A stretch of 64,000 nucleotides of DNA, from positions 679,001 to 743,000 of the forward strand of contig NZ_LR134293.1 in the NCBI RefSeq assembly GCF_900636575.1, in the 5' to 3' direction. This DNA comes from Streptococcus canis. GTDB taxonomy: Bacteria; Bacillota; Bacilli; Lactobacillales; Streptococcaceae. Positions within the stretch are counted from its first letter, which is position 1. Each line of letters begins with the position of its first letter. The notes beneath the pieces are model-generated. The model was not told the origin of the DNA. It was given only the letters and a program-made list of their open reading frames with translations, and searched no databases. Both the position numbers and the translations under genes were made by a program. Shown here in pieces: positions 45,649-55,947 of the stretch.

Positions 45649-45715
45649 CTTGACTATTTTTGACCAAGTGATAAAATAGAGGAGGAAGTTAGCACTCATA
45701 TATTAAGAGTGCTAA
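45649..45715 (+). promoter_or_regulatory. groESL promoter with CtsR box and CIRCE
   Basis: A CtsR site CTTGACTATTTTTGACCAA (45649-45667, minus-strand heptads) overlaps the -35 TTGACT (45650-45655). The -10 is TAAAAT (45672-45677). A perfect CIRCE, TTAGCACTC-N9-GAGTGCTAA, spans 45689-45715 and is bound by HrcA. The operon is therefore under two repressors. Confidence 0.93.
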
Positions 45716-45749
45716 ATGATTAAAGATTCTTTTATTGGAGGAAATATAC

Positions 45750-46040
45750 ATGTTAAAACCATTAGGTGACCGTGTGGTCGTAAGATTTGACGAAGACAAA
45801 GAACAGACTGTCGGTGGTTTTGTCCTTGCAGGTACTCATAAAGAGTCAACACGAAAAGCGACAGTTCTAGCTGTCAGTGAAAATGGCATTCGCACCATCA
45901 CAGGTGACGCTGTTCTTCCATCAGTAGCAGTTGGTCAGGAAGTTTTGGTTGAAAACGGGCATGATTTGGAAGTAACTGTTGATGGCGAAAAAGTATCCAT
46001 CATTCGTGAAGCTGACATCATCGCTATTGTCGCAGAATAA
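45750..46040 (+). CDS. groES: Co-chaperonin GroES
   Basis: The 96-residue protein starts [14 protein letters not shown] and has the mobile-loop region with GGFVLAG. Seven copies cap the GroEL ring. ATG 45750 follows TTGGAGG. It is first in groES-groEL. Confidence 0.97.
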   Translation: MLKPLGDRVVVRFDEDKEQTVGGFVLAGTHKESTRKATVLAVSENGIRTITGDAVLPSVAVGQEVLVENGHDLEVTVDGEKVSIIREADIIAIVAE

Positions 46041-46060
46041 GACGATAAATCTCTGTATAG

Positions 46061-47701
<1,641 letters not shown>

Positions 47702-47753
47702 TTTCTCTATAGCATTGATGCTTATTAAAAAGAGGTTTTTGACTTCTTACTCT

Positions 47754-47808
47754 AAAAAGGAACAAAGCTTGGATTTCGACTCATGATTTCCACTCTTTGT
47801 TCTTTTTA
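47754..47808 (+). terminator. groESL terminator
   Basis: AAAAAGGAACAAAG and CTTTGTTCTTTTT pair across a loop of 27 bases. Confidence 0.75.
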
Positions 47809-47929
47809 GTTGTGACATAAAATGCCAAACTTTTTAAATGAGAGTTTTTTGCTTACAGGCTTTTAATGTATTGGAAAGCATGTTGTTTTTCTTTGTAATG
47901 TGCTATCATGGAGTCAATGAAAAGTTATT

Positions 47930-47941
47930 CCCATATATGGG
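47930..47941. promoter_or_regulatory. Perfect palindrome in front of the rgg remnant
   Basis: CCCATATATGGG lies 16 bp upstream of ATG 47957, next to TTGGAGGG. It could be an operator of the former Rgg-type regulator. Confidence 0.4.
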
Positions 47942-47956
47942 TGTTGGAGGGACATA

Positions 47957-48040
47957 ATGAAAAATTTTGGAGAGATTTTTAAAACCTTTAGAGAATCAAG
48001 GGGATTACGATTAAAAGATGTCGCAAAGGCTGGCATATGT
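47957..48040 (+). pseudogene. 5' remnant of an Rgg-family regulator gene
   Basis: ATG 47957 opens MKNFGEIFKTFRESRGLRLK followed by DVAKAGI, the N-terminal helix-turn-helix of Rgg/ComR-type pheromone-responsive regulators. After about 27 codons the frame runs into unrelated sequence and stops. The ligand-binding C-terminal domain of about 220 residues is missing. The junction with the next fragment is near 48037. Confidence 0.7.
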
Positions 48041-48533
48041 GCTAAACTCTTATTCACAACTTTATGAGGATGTTATTTATGACGAATCGATAGAAAGTTT
48101 TTCAGATTTTATTTCAGATAAAATAAGAAATCAACTAGAGGTGGGTTTTGATAGCCTTAAATTGTTAGACTATTCATGGTGTGAAGGTTTTTCGGGCTTA
48201 CTTTTGTATTTGTGTTTAGTTAATCAGAAAAAGTATCAGTTATTAATAGTTCAATCTCAAAATGAATTATTCAAGCAACATCTCCACATGGGGACTAGTT
48301 ATTGCCATGGATTAGCCAGTTTGTTACAAACGGTTATATCCACAGAAAACGATGAGCTATATGAAAAAATTGTGGCGATTTTAATCACACGATCTTATCG
48401 AGATTCAAATGATTGCTTAGTCTTTCAAAGTGAGGAACCTAGTCAATCAGTTGTTGACTTTGGTACAGGAACGCTTGGCATTTACTGGACAATGTTAAAA
48501 GAGAAATTCTTATTTCATTTAGATACGGAGTAA
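48018..48533 (+). pseudogene. C-terminal fragment of a LanC-like (lanthionine cyclase) protein
   Basis: About 165 codons hold the zinc-site motifs of LanC-like proteins: W54-C55-E-G-F-S-G and C96-H97-G98, followed by a short closing helix region. A complete LanC is about 400 residues, so the N-terminal half is gone. The frame begins inside the rgg remnant by chance at ATG 48018; the true homology begins near 48037. It lies directly before an MFS gene, suggesting a former peptide-modification locus. Confidence 0.65.
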
Positions 48534-48538
48534 CGAAG

Positions 48539-49756
48539 ATGAATGTCTTTTTAAAAAATAGGGACTTTAGACAGCTATCGCTGAATCAGGCTATTTCGCT
48601 ATTGGGCGATACCATGTTTTATCTGGCCATTATGCAGGCTGTATCGGCTTATGCTTTTGCGCCACTGGCGGTTTTTTTGATTACTGCTTCAGAGCAATTA
48701 CCACAGTTATTGCAGTTATTTACAGGGAGCTTTGCGGATTTTCAAAAAAATAGAATCAACAAAATGCTGATTATGGGTTTTGCCAAGTTTTTGCTCTACA
48801 GTTTTGTAGCAGTCTTATCAGGAAGTGGATTGACCATTGTCAGTGTTGCCTTGATTTGTCTTATCAATCTTGTATCAGATATACTGGGTCGATTTTCGGG
48901 CTCCATGCTAACCCCTATCTTTATCAAATTACTGGGTGATGATGTTGCTGAGGCTATGGGTTTTAATCAAGCACTAGTAAGTATTGTGCAAGTTTTCGCA
49001 AATCTTTGTGGAGGGTTAGCCTTAGGCTTTATCAGTTTGCAGTGGTTTGCTATGATCAACGCCTTGACCTTCCTCTTTACTTTTTTGGGATTATGTTATA
49101 TTCGCAAGGATTTGAAGGGTTACGAAAAAGAATTGCCAGAAACAACAGACTTTAATTTGAAAAATTATATCAGCCATATGTGGCAGTCCTTACGAATCTT
49201 ATTTGGCTTTTCAACAATATTCAAGTTATTTGTTATCTTAGCTATTGGACAAAGCATTTTGGGAATGATTGTTCCTTTATCGAGCTTATTGCTGATTAAG
49301 CATCCTTTTTTGGGCTTATCGGTTGGCTTTTCTTTAGGCTTATTATCCATTGCTATTTTTGTCGGCATGCTTTTGGGAAATATCAGCACGACAATCTTAA
49401 GAAAGAGCTTATCGACGCGAAATGCTATGTTATTAGCTCAAATGATGGGTTTTGTGATGGTTGTAGGGATTTTCTTCTCTCAATTTGCTGTGATTCTGCT
49501 TGGAGCTTTTGGAAATGTTTTCTTCATGGGAGTCATTAATCCTAGACTTCAAGAATTGTTCTTTAAGCATATTCCAAAAGACAAAATGGGAGCGATTGAG
49601 TCTGCCTTAGGTTTTCTCTTAACATGTATAGCAGGTGTACTATCTATGCTGATGGTATTTATAGCCACACAACATACTACATTAGCTGCTTATCTAGCGG
49701 TGGCAGTCTTAGCTTTTTCAAGTATTTTGTTAGTGAGGATCAAGTCTTTCGAATAG
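48539..49756 (+). CDS. MFS transporter
   Basis: The protein has 405 residues and about 12 membrane segments. The N-terminus RDFRQLSLNQAISLLGDTMF and the cytosolic loop after helix 2 (GSFADFQKNRINKMLIMGF) are typical of the MFS drug-type exporters related to MefA-like proteins. It begins 5 bp after the lanC fragment, so it belonged to the same locus and could have exported a peptide or drug. The frame looks intact. The substrate is unknown. Confidence 0.82.
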   Translation: MNVFLKNRDFRQLSLNQAISLLGDTMFYLAIMQAVSAYAFAPLAVFLITASEQLPQLLQLFTGSFADFQKNRINKMLIMGFAKFLLYSFVAVLSGSGLTIVSVALICLINLVSDILGRFSGSMLTPIFIKLLGDDVAEAMGFNQALVSIVQVFANLCGGLALGFISLQWFAMINALTFLFTFLGLCYIRKDLKGYEKELPETTDFNLKNYISHMWQSLRILFGFSTIFKLFVILAIGQSILGMIVPLSSLLLIKHPFLGLSVGFSLGLLSIAIFVGMLLGNISTTILRKSLSTRNAMLLAQMMGFVMVVGIFFSQFAVILLGAFGNVFFMGVINPRLQELFFKHIPKDKMGAIESALGFLLTCIAGVLSMLMVFIATQHTTLAAYLAVAVLAFSSILLVRIKSFE

Positions 49757-49760
49757 GAAA

Positions 49761-49782
49761 AAACAGCCCAATAAGGCTGTTT
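49761..49782. repeat. Left stem-loop direct repeat of the 275-bp element
   Basis: The 22-bp unit contains ACAGCC-CAATA-GGCTGT, a terminator-like hairpin for the MFS gene. It is repeated with one change at 50058-50079. Confidence 0.85.
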
Positions 49783-50057
49783 CAGACTGAAGACAAATCC
49801 CATATCCCTGTACCAATAGGATGAGAAACGTTGCAAGGGATTTACTAAATATCCTATTTCTGCGAGCGATAGCGAGCTTATTAAGGCTACTTTCGCTGTG
49901 CTGAAAGTGTCTAAAATCCCTTTAATAGCAAGATTTTAAACACTCGGAACTGGCGAGACCTTAGGCTCGATAGTTAGGTATGGAATTCTTCTAAGAAGTC
50001 GCTACCGTCCGACAGCACCTAAGGAAAGTAGTAAAAAGTGACTTTTTCTTCAAATTG
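49783..50057. mobile_element. 275-bp non-autonomous element with the same ends as the 174-bp repeat
   Basis: The element starts CAGACTGAAGACAAATCCC and ends GACTTTTTCTTCAAATTG. The ends are imperfect inverted repeats (about 11 of 15) and resemble those of the 174-bp repeat, while the interior is different and contains several short hairpins. No open frame is present. It is flanked by a duplicated 22-bp stem-loop. Confidence 0.8.
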
Positions 50058-50079
50058 AAATAGCCCAATAAGGCTGTTT
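50058..50079. repeat. Right stem-loop direct repeat of the 275-bp element
   Basis: ATAGCC-CAATA-GGCTGT followed by T5; 21 of 22 bases match 49761-49782. Confidence 0.85.
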
Positions 50080-50098
50080 TTATGATGCGTAAGAAGGT

Positions 50099-50569
50099 TT
50101 AGTCATAAAGGTGTGTTACGGTTTTGACCACCTTTTTCTGGCTTTCCGACCAGTAGTGAATGCGCTCAAAAGAGCCCTTTCGCCAATAAAGAGGCAGACG
50201 CTCACGGATATCTTTTTGCATGTCCAGCTTGTCCAAGTCTGCTATGGCATGCCATTTTGGGAGTCCCTCACGCGACTCTGTCAGCAGCTCTCCTTCAAAG
50301 GATTCACAAAGAAAATCGTAATAAACATAACGCTCTGGCTTATTGGGATTGATAAAGCCTGAAATGCCCTTTAATTGTAGGTTGAGGGCAGTCAAGCCCG
50401 TTTCCTCTTTGAGTTCCCTAAGCGCTGCCTCAAAGAAAGATTCGCAGGGCTCGACTTTACCTCCTGGCTGAATCCATCCTGGGAAGTTATCGTGTTGCCT
50501 ATACAGTAATAAAATCATATTGTTATGTTTGACACAAATATTGACCCAGTTTTTAATCATTTCTATCAT
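50099..50569 (-). CDS. NUDIX hydrolase
   Basis: The 156-residue protein has a complete Nudix box at about 37-59: GGKVEPCESFFEAALRELKE then ETGL, fitting GX5EX7REUXEEXGU. It binds Mg and hydrolyses a nucleoside diphosphate-linked compound. An MutT-like or ADP-ribose role is possible, but specificity cannot be read. It is a single gene. Confidence 0.88.
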   Translation of the reverse strand: MIEMIKNWVNICVKHNNMILLLYRQHDNFPGWIQPGGKVEPCESFFEAALRELKEETGLTALNLQLKGISGFINPNKPERYVYYDFLCESFEGELLTESREGLPKWHAIADLDKLDMQKDIRERLPLYWRKGSFERIHYWSESQKKVVKTVTHLYD

Positions 50570-50638
50570 CAGATTTACCTCTTTTTTAGTATAGCATAAG
50601 AAAAAAAGGGGTGAAAGAGGTTTATTGTCATTTTTTGG

Positions 50639-50671
50639 CTTAAGGTTTATTTAAGAAAGAATGGTTATACT
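50639..50671 (+). promoter_or_regulatory. CiaR box and promoter of the small RNA
   Basis: The direct repeat CTTAAG-N5-TTTAAG (50639-50655) fits the CiaR consensus. Exactly 10 bp later lies the -10 TATACT (50666-50671), the spacing known for CiaR-activated promoters. Confidence 0.8.
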
Positions 50672-50677
50672 ATAACT

Positions 50678-50779
50678 ATCCTGAATAATGGTTAGTTACC
50701 AATGGATAGCTAATTCTTTTCATAACCCCTTCCTAAGTTAGCCAGTTTTTCGTCAGAAAAGCTGGTTAGCTTTTTTTTG
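50678..50779 (+). ncRNA. Cia-dependent small RNA (csRNA)
   Basis: About 100 nt start after the CiaR-driven promoter and end in a terminator hairpin (GTTAGCCAG / CTGGTTAGC with T8, about 50737-50779). No open frame is present. A pyrimidine-rich single-stranded part (CCCCTTCCTAAG near 50726-50738) could pair with ribosome-binding sites, as in the csRNAs of S. pneumoniae and S. sanguinis. The assignment rests on promoter architecture, size and terminator. Confidence 0.75.
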
Positions 50780-50856
50780 CCATTTTAAAAAGCTGTCTTT
50801 TTCTCCTAGGATAGGAAAAGTAAGACAGCATAGAGAGTCATTTTTTAACGTTTTCG

Positions 50857-52359
50857 TTAGGATTTAGTGTTTTTTGATGAGGCTTTCTCGCCACTTTCTT
50901 TAACCAACTTAGCTTCAATAGCTTTTAAGCGTTTGAAGGTTTTTTCTGCTCGAGCCAAGGAAACGGTGTCAGCTTTTTCTTGAGCAGCCGCAGGATCCGT
51001 TTGAACGAGTTGGCTAAGTTCCTTATTGGTTTGGTCTTGTTCAGCTATCCAGTTTTTTTCCAAGTCTTTCATCTCATCAATAACTTTAGTTCCAAATTGT
51101 TTTGGATGGGCAGCCACAAGCTCATTAATGTGGGAAACCGTCCAATACCAAGATTTGTCATTGTATTTGGTACTCTTTTCTTGATAAGCCTTGTAGGTCT
51201 TGCTGATGTTGCCAAGGTATGGCAGATAAGGGGCATTACGAGGACTGCCAACAGATAGCCACATGACGCCGCCACCCAATTCAGCAGGAATATCTTTTTT
51301 CAGTTGGAAAATATGAGCTTCCATGACATTTGGGTTGGAAATCGGATAGGCATAGCCCTTAACAGCATCCTTAGATTTTGGTTTCCCTTTACCGTCTAAT
51401 GCCATTTGGTCAAGTGGTTTAAGATTAAGCCCTTCAAAACGGTTACGTTGTAGCTTCATAGCGTCTTTTAGACTAAAGGTCTTATCAGTGCTTTGGAGCA
51501 ACTCATAATTGCTGTCTTTATAGGTTACTTTTGAATCAGGGTCAAGTGATTTAATCCCTGAGAAAGAGCGAGAGCGGTTAGCATCGCTTAGCGGTGGATT
51601 GTAGGATTGGGCAATATGAAATTTACCATCAACTTCGGTATAAGATTTGGCTTTTTTAGCGACCTTTTCCACATCGGCTGAGGCAATGGTATTTTCCTTA
51701 TCGTTGAAATCAACATGTCCGAGATAGAAGGTATTTGGGAAAACGGCAAATTTATCATCTGGGAATTTGATAGCAACGTATTGGTGCCCAGAGAGGATTT
51801 CCATGTACCAGATGCCGTCTTTGTCAGCCAAGGTAACGATGTTTCCTTCGGCAGAACCTTTTTCAGTGACCATTTTAGCAATCAATTCGATGCCTTCACG
51901 GGCTGTTTTGACGCTTGGTAAAATGACACTGGCCATAGACGATTCTGCTAAACCATTTTTAACGTAAGGATCGATTTTCTGAATAGCATCATTAGCTGAA
52001 GCTGACACCGTTGCGGACATGGAGACCCCGTATTCATTAAAGCCTGCTTCGTCATAGACCCCCTCTTTAGGGGTTACATCAGGAACGGCTGTGTAGCGGT
52101 AAGAATGCTCAGGTAGAGGATACTCAAACCCGTTGGCTTGGTCTTTCCACATTTCTCCAGGCTTATTATCCTTAGCTGGTCGAACCACAAAATTCTTATT
52201 ATGGTTGGGTTCAAGGTCTTCTGTGCGTCCATAGATCGTGGAACCATCTGTTGTTAACTCTTTACCAATGATAAAACCTGTGCAAGCGTAACTAACATTT
52301 TGGAACGAAAATGCTGTTAGGACAGTCAAAAGCCCGAGAGCCATTTTTTTCTTTGTCAT
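50857..52359 (-). CDS. Secreted C69 family dipeptidase
   Basis: The 500-residue protein has a signal peptide (MTKKKMALGLLTVLTAFSFQ, to about 25) whose removal would expose the catalytic Cys26 in YACTGFIIGK, as needed for this N-terminal nucleophile hydrolase family. Conserved blocks are STIYGRTEDLEP and YDEAGFNEYGVSMSAT. ATG 52359 follows AAGGAGG; an in-frame ATG at 52437 is upstream of that site. It probably acts outside the cell on peptides or wall fragments. The C-tail is Lys/Ser-rich without a wall anchor. Confidence 0.88.
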   Translation of the reverse strand: MTKKKMALGLLTVLTAFSFQNVSYACTGFIIGKELTTDGSTIYGRTEDLEPNHNKNFVVRPAKDNKPGEMWKDQANGFEYPLPEHSYRYTAVPDVTPKEGVYDEAGFNEYGVSMSATVSASANDAIQKIDPYVKNGLAESSMASVILPSVKTAREGIELIAKMVTEKGSAEGNIVTLADKDGIWYMEILSGHQYVAIKFPDDKFAVFPNTFYLGHVDFNDKENTIASADVEKVAKKAKSYTEVDGKFHIAQSYNPPLSDANRSRSFSGIKSLDPDSKVTYKDSNYELLQSTDKTFSLKDAMKLQRNRFEGLNLKPLDQMALDGKGKPKSKDAVKGYAYPISNPNVMEAHIFQLKKDIPAELGGGVMWLSVGSPRNAPYLPYLGNISKTYKAYQEKSTKYNDKSWYWTVSHINELVAAHPKQFGTKVIDEMKDLEKNWIAEQDQTNKELSQLVQTDPAAAQEKADTVSLARAEKTFKRLKAIEAKLVKESGEKASSKNTKS

Positions 52360-52592
52360 GCGAAACCTCCTTAAAAATGATAACGCTTTCGCCAATATTA
52401 TAAAACTGCTCCTTTTAAAATTCAAGTTTTTTCTCAAGCGTTTTGAAATTGTTAGTTATCTAAATATTGTGAGAATTTGTTTTAGTCTTCTCACTAATTT
52501 CTCCGTGTTTTCATCCTCTACGACATGGTGCAGGGTCAGGTTGACGCAGGAATGACACGTAATTTTCCCCAAAAAACACCTGTCATTTATGG

Positions 52593-52598
52593 TATAAT
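52593..52598 (+). promoter_or_regulatory. -10 box of the TcaA-like gene
   Basis: An extended -10 TGGTATAAT with TATAAT at 52593-52598 lies 30 bp before ATG 52629. No clear -35 is seen. Confidence 0.6.
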
Positions 52599-52628
52599 GG
52601 AAAAAATCACAGAAAGTTGAGCCTGTCT

Positions 52629-54263
52629 ATGACCAAGTTATTTCATAACCAGACATTTAACAAAATAGTCCTTGTTGTTGGGAGTTGCTGTCTCTTGCTT
52701 CTGATTTTTGGAGCCTTTCATTATTCTAAAGCAAACCGGATTAACACCTATCTGAAAGCGCGATCAGTTCCTTCTGGCCGTGTTTTTGAAAACATCAAGG
52801 AATACTTGGTTTGGACTGATACCAAGGAACAAATCACTAATGATGAAGCCAAATTTACTGATTTCAGGCGATATAGCCAAAGAGAGCTAGCTCAAAAGGC
52901 GAAGGAACTCAAAGAAGCAGGCCCAGACAGTGCGATTCAGGTAAAATCTGTTGGCCGTCGCTTTTTGATATTTCCAGATTACCGTATCGCCATCAAACCC
53001 ATGGATTTAACCCTAAAAACCAATGTGCCTCAAATGGACCTTCTCTTAAATCATAAAAAGGTGGCTGTTTCTGATTCAGAAGACTTTTCCGTCAAACTAG
53101 ACCGCCTGCCCATGGCAGATTACACTGCCAGCATCAATGGAACTCATAATGGCCGCAAGATTAAGGTTAACAAAGCCTATGACGGCGAAAACCGCGTGCT
53201 TGATTTGAGTGTGACCTTCAAAACATTTATGGTGACCAGCAATGTCAAAGAAGGGGACCTTTATTTTGAGGATAACCGTGTTGGCACCTTAAAAGAAGGC
53301 CACTTCCAAGTTGAAGATTATCCTGTCACAGATAGTGCCAAAGCCTACATTAAGAAAACTTTTCCAGATGGCGACCTTAAATCAAGAAAATATGCTCTAG
53401 CGGACGTGACAGACGGTGATAACTTGGAGATTACCATTGATCATCTGTTAGGAGAAGAAAAAGCAGGGCAGCTATTAGTATCGGCCTTTGACCAACTGAT
53501 ACACTATCTTAGGACTGGTCAAGATGCCGCGAATCTAGGAAGTGTCTTTGAAGCAGGTGCCAGCAATGCATTTTATAGGGGCTTGAAAGAATCCATTCAG
53601 GCTAAATTCCAGACAGACGTTCGCAAAGCTAGCAGCCTTAATATTCCTTCCATTCTTCTGACGAAAATGACTCAAGTTGGTAAGGAATCCTACCTACTGG
53701 ATTTTACTGCTACCTATGAGTTCATGTATGATCAATCAACAGACCCAGCCAAGCAAACCTCAGGGCATATTAGTCAAGAATTGATCGGAAAAATGACCTT
53801 GAAAAAAGTCGGAGACCATTATCTGATTAGCCAAACGGGAACTAAAAATATTACCGTTGCTAGCGAACAGAACCAGGTCAAAGTGCCTTCTGTTTTCCCT
53901 GAAAACTTTTTAGGCACCTGGGTAGGACAGACAAATGACTTGTCTGTTGAGATGACCCTAGCAGAAGACGGTAGCGTGACCACTAAAGTAGTTATTAAAA
54001 ATGGTCATCGTAGCGAAACCAAGACCGCTAAAATTACCAAGGTTGAGGACAAAGGAGATGGGCTTTACCTCTATACAGCAGACCCAAGTAGTAATCTAGG
54101 GGCTCTGACTCCAGGAACAGGTTTGGGTGGTGTTAATGTCAAATATGCCTATGGTTTTAAGGTATCAGGTAATATTGCGACACCTCTTGTTTGGCAAGCG
54201 GGTGCCAACAGCGACTTTGATTATAGCAAACCATTAGCAGGAATCACTTTGAAGAAACAATAA
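52629..54263 (+). CDS. TcaA-like membrane-anchored extracellular protein
   Basis: The protein has about 544 residues with one N-terminal membrane helix (IVLVVGSCCLLLLIFGAF) and a large outside part. The repeated beta-rich modules (for example DYRIAIKPMDLTLKTNVPQM and the 'VLDLSVTFKTFMVTS' block) and an NTF2-like domain resemble TcaA proteins of staphylococci, which affect glycopeptide sensitivity. The zinc-ribbon N-terminus of many homologues is absent. ATG 52629 is preferred, but a TTG at 52617 is possible. The ribosome-binding site is weak. Confidence 0.65.
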   Translation: MTKLFHNQTFNKIVLVVGSCCLLLLIFGAFHYSKANRINTYLKARSVPSGRVFENIKEYLVWTDTKEQITNDEAKFTDFRRYSQRELAQKAKELKEAGPDSAIQVKSVGRRFLIFPDYRIAIKPMDLTLKTNVPQMDLLLNHKKVAVSDSEDFSVKLDRLPMADYTASINGTHNGRKIKVNKAYDGENRVLDLSVTFKTFMVTSNVKEGDLYFEDNRVGTLKEGHFQVEDYPVTDSAKAYIKKTFPDGDLKSRKYALADVTDGDNLEITIDHLLGEEKAGQLLVSAFDQLIHYLRTGQDAANLGSVFEAGASNAFYRGLKESIQAKFQTDVRKASSLNIPSILLTKMTQVGKESYLLDFTATYEFMYDQSTDPAKQTSGHISQELIGKMTLKKVGDHYLISQTGTKNITVASEQNQVKVPSVFPENFLGTWVGQTNDLSVEMTLAEDGSVTTKVVIKNGHRSETKTAKITKVEDKGDGLYLYTADPSSNLGALTPGTGLGGVNVKYAYGFKVSGNIATPLVWQAGANSDFDYSKPLAGITLKKQ

Positions 54264-54343
54264 CTGATCTCCTACCCCATCAGTAGATTCTAAATAGATG
54301 ACTTTATCATTCCAATTCAAAGGGGTTGGCTAACACCTAAAAA

Positions 54344-54366
54344 GGCTAAGGGATTATCTCTTAGCC
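54344..54366 (-). terminator. Terminator at the end of the pseudouridine synthase gene
   Basis: GGCTAAG and CTTAGCC pair, with TTTTTAGG following on the minus strand. The stem overlaps the stop codon. Confidence 0.75.
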
Positions 54367-55266
54367 TCTACTCGATTGCAATTCTTTTTCAAAGGTGGGA
54401 GACGTCGCCTGAACACAAATCTTTTCCTGTGTTAAAGGGTGTGTCAACTGTAATTGGTGGGCATGAAGCATGAGACGAGGACAGTCTTGCTTGCCAGTCC
54501 CATACAAAGGGTCACCACATAAGGCGTGGCCGTGATAGGCTAAATGAACGCGAATTTGATGCGTTCGTCCCGTTTGCAATCGGCAGTTAACCAAGCTCAT
54601 TCCACGCTTAAAGGATTTGAGGACAGTAACCTCTGTGATAGCTTGTTGCCCACGCTTGACATCGACCACGCGTTTTCTGCGATCATGGCGATGGCGACCA
54701 ATCGGTTCGCTATAGATCACTTTGTTGCTGGTCAGAGTTCCATGAACCAGTGCCCAATAGTCTCGCTTAATCTCTCGCTTTTCCAAAAGACGATTCAGAA
54801 TGGGGAGAATAAAAGGGTTTTTGGCAAAGACAATGGCCCCACTGGTTTCCATATCCAAACGATGAACCACATAACAGGTCTGCCCTGTATAGGCAGAAAC
54901 GTGGTTGAGTAGGGCTAGTTCGGTAGGTTCATTGCCGTGAGTTTTCATGCCTTCAGGCTTGTTGACGATAATCATGTGCTCGTCTTCGTAAAGGCAATCC
55001 ACCTGTTGGGCTTGCCCCATCAAAATAGACTTGTCGGGATAATCTTCCTGATCAAAGAAAAGGTCAATCTGATCCCCTTTTTTCACTAAATGCTGCCAGG
55101 TAATGGGGTTGCCATTGATAAGAATGTGTTTCTTGGTTCGCAGAAAGTGCCTAATTTTGCGAGGAATTAATAATTTATCTTCGAGCAGTTCCTTGACAGT
55201 TAGTTCTTCGTAGGGATTTTGGAGACTAACGGCAAAACCCTTAGTGGAATTACTTACGGTCTTCAT
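54361..55266 (-). CDS. RluD-like 23S/tRNA pseudouridine synthase
   Basis: The 301-residue protein has an S4-like N-terminal part (PRKIRHFLRTKKHILINGN) and the catalytic domain with active-site Asp in HRLDMETSG. Later RluA-family blocks QTGRTHQIRVHLAYHGHALCGDPLYG (given in part) are present. It isomerises uridines in RNA. ATG 55266 overlaps the 3' end of the small gene before it, indicating translational coupling; longer upstream readings run through that gene in another frame. Confidence 0.9.
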   Translation of the reverse strand: MKTVSNSTKGFAVSLQNPYEELTVKELLEDKLLIPRKIRHFLRTKKHILINGNPITWQHLVKKGDQIDLFFDQEDYPDKSILMGQAQQVDCLYEDEHMIIVNKPEGMKTHGNEPTELALLNHVSAYTGQTCYVVHRLDMETSGAIVFAKNPFILPILNRLLEKREIKRDYWALVHGTLTSNKVIYSEPIGRHRHDRRKRVVDVKRGQQAITEVTVLKSFKRGMSLVNCRLQTGRTHQIRVHLAYHGHALCGDPLYGTGKQDCPRLMLHAHQLQLTHPLTQEKICVQATSPTFEKELQSSRG

Positions 55267-55441
55267 TGAGCCAGTCATGGTATTTTTCAACAAGATTAAT
55301 CGCCATTTGAGTAGCAAGGGCAGCAGAGAAAGCTTCCGTTCCTTCGCGTTCGTCATTGGCTACTTCAAGACGTGTTTCATCGTAAATGGCTTTTAAGCTC
55401 TCAGCTGATAAGGTTTCTTTAAAGGCTTGGAATTTATTCAT
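55250..55441 (-). CDS. Conserved small protein of unknown function
   Basis: The 63-residue helical, acidic protein (MNKFQAFKETLSAESLKAIY then DETRLEVANDE) has no membrane part. I do not recognise a named family. It is coupled to the pseudouridine synthase by a 17-base overlap and stands first in that pair. The leader has no strong ribosome-binding site visible close to ATG 55441. Confidence 0.7.
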   Translation of the reverse strand: MNKFQAFKETLSAESLKAIYDETRLEVANDEREGTEAFSAALATQMAINLVEKYHDWLNEDRK

Positions 55442-55947
55442 TTGTGTGTCCTATCTTTCTATGTTTAGTGTCACAGTTGCCTAACTAAGGCAAGAATATA
55501 GTGCTATTATAGCATGTTTCTGAGCAAAACTTGACATTTGGCAAAAGAAGAAGCAAGAATTTTTCAAGAGGACGCTTGTATGAAATGACAGGAGAAAGAT
55601 GTTTTATTATGATGACCAAGAGAATCTTTCATTTTAAGATAGTGACCAAGGTCAAAAAGCATTTGCTAAACAAGTGTCATTCTGCCAAAAAGTGGAACCG
55701 TTGACTGGCTGATAAAAGAAAGAGACCCTGATGTTTTCACGAAAGAAGGCTTCAAGATCTCTGAAAGACAGGTCGGTAAATCTCCCGGGTAATATCTTAA
55801 CAATAACCAAGGAAAGATGCTGGTTCTGACTGTTTCAAAACTGGTATTTCTTAGGTTCAATGACCAATATTACTGGTTTTTAATATAAGATTTTAAGAGA
55901 AATTGCTATAATATGATAAAAGATTAAACATCAATAGGGGAAGATAA
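55442..55947. other. Spacer with a short protein-like fragment
   Basis: No intact gene is present. On the plus strand about 55693-55793 reads GTVDWLIKERDPDVFTKEGF and then KISERQVGKSPG before a stop. This looks like a leftover of a coding region, but I cannot assign it. A TATAAT-like box near 55909 and AGGGGAAG serve the next gene. Confidence 0.35.

Noticed and set aside
54841..54912. Plus-strand open frames across the RluD-like gene and similar long shadow frames in rpsB, tsf, hutH and groEL
   Set aside because: They lie antisense to conserved genes, lack ribosome-binding sites and encode low-complexity or unconserved peptides.
55666..55860. A 64-codon minus-strand frame in the gap before the RidA gene
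   Set aside because: It has no ribosome-binding site, and the plus strand over the same bases looks more protein-like, though also broken.
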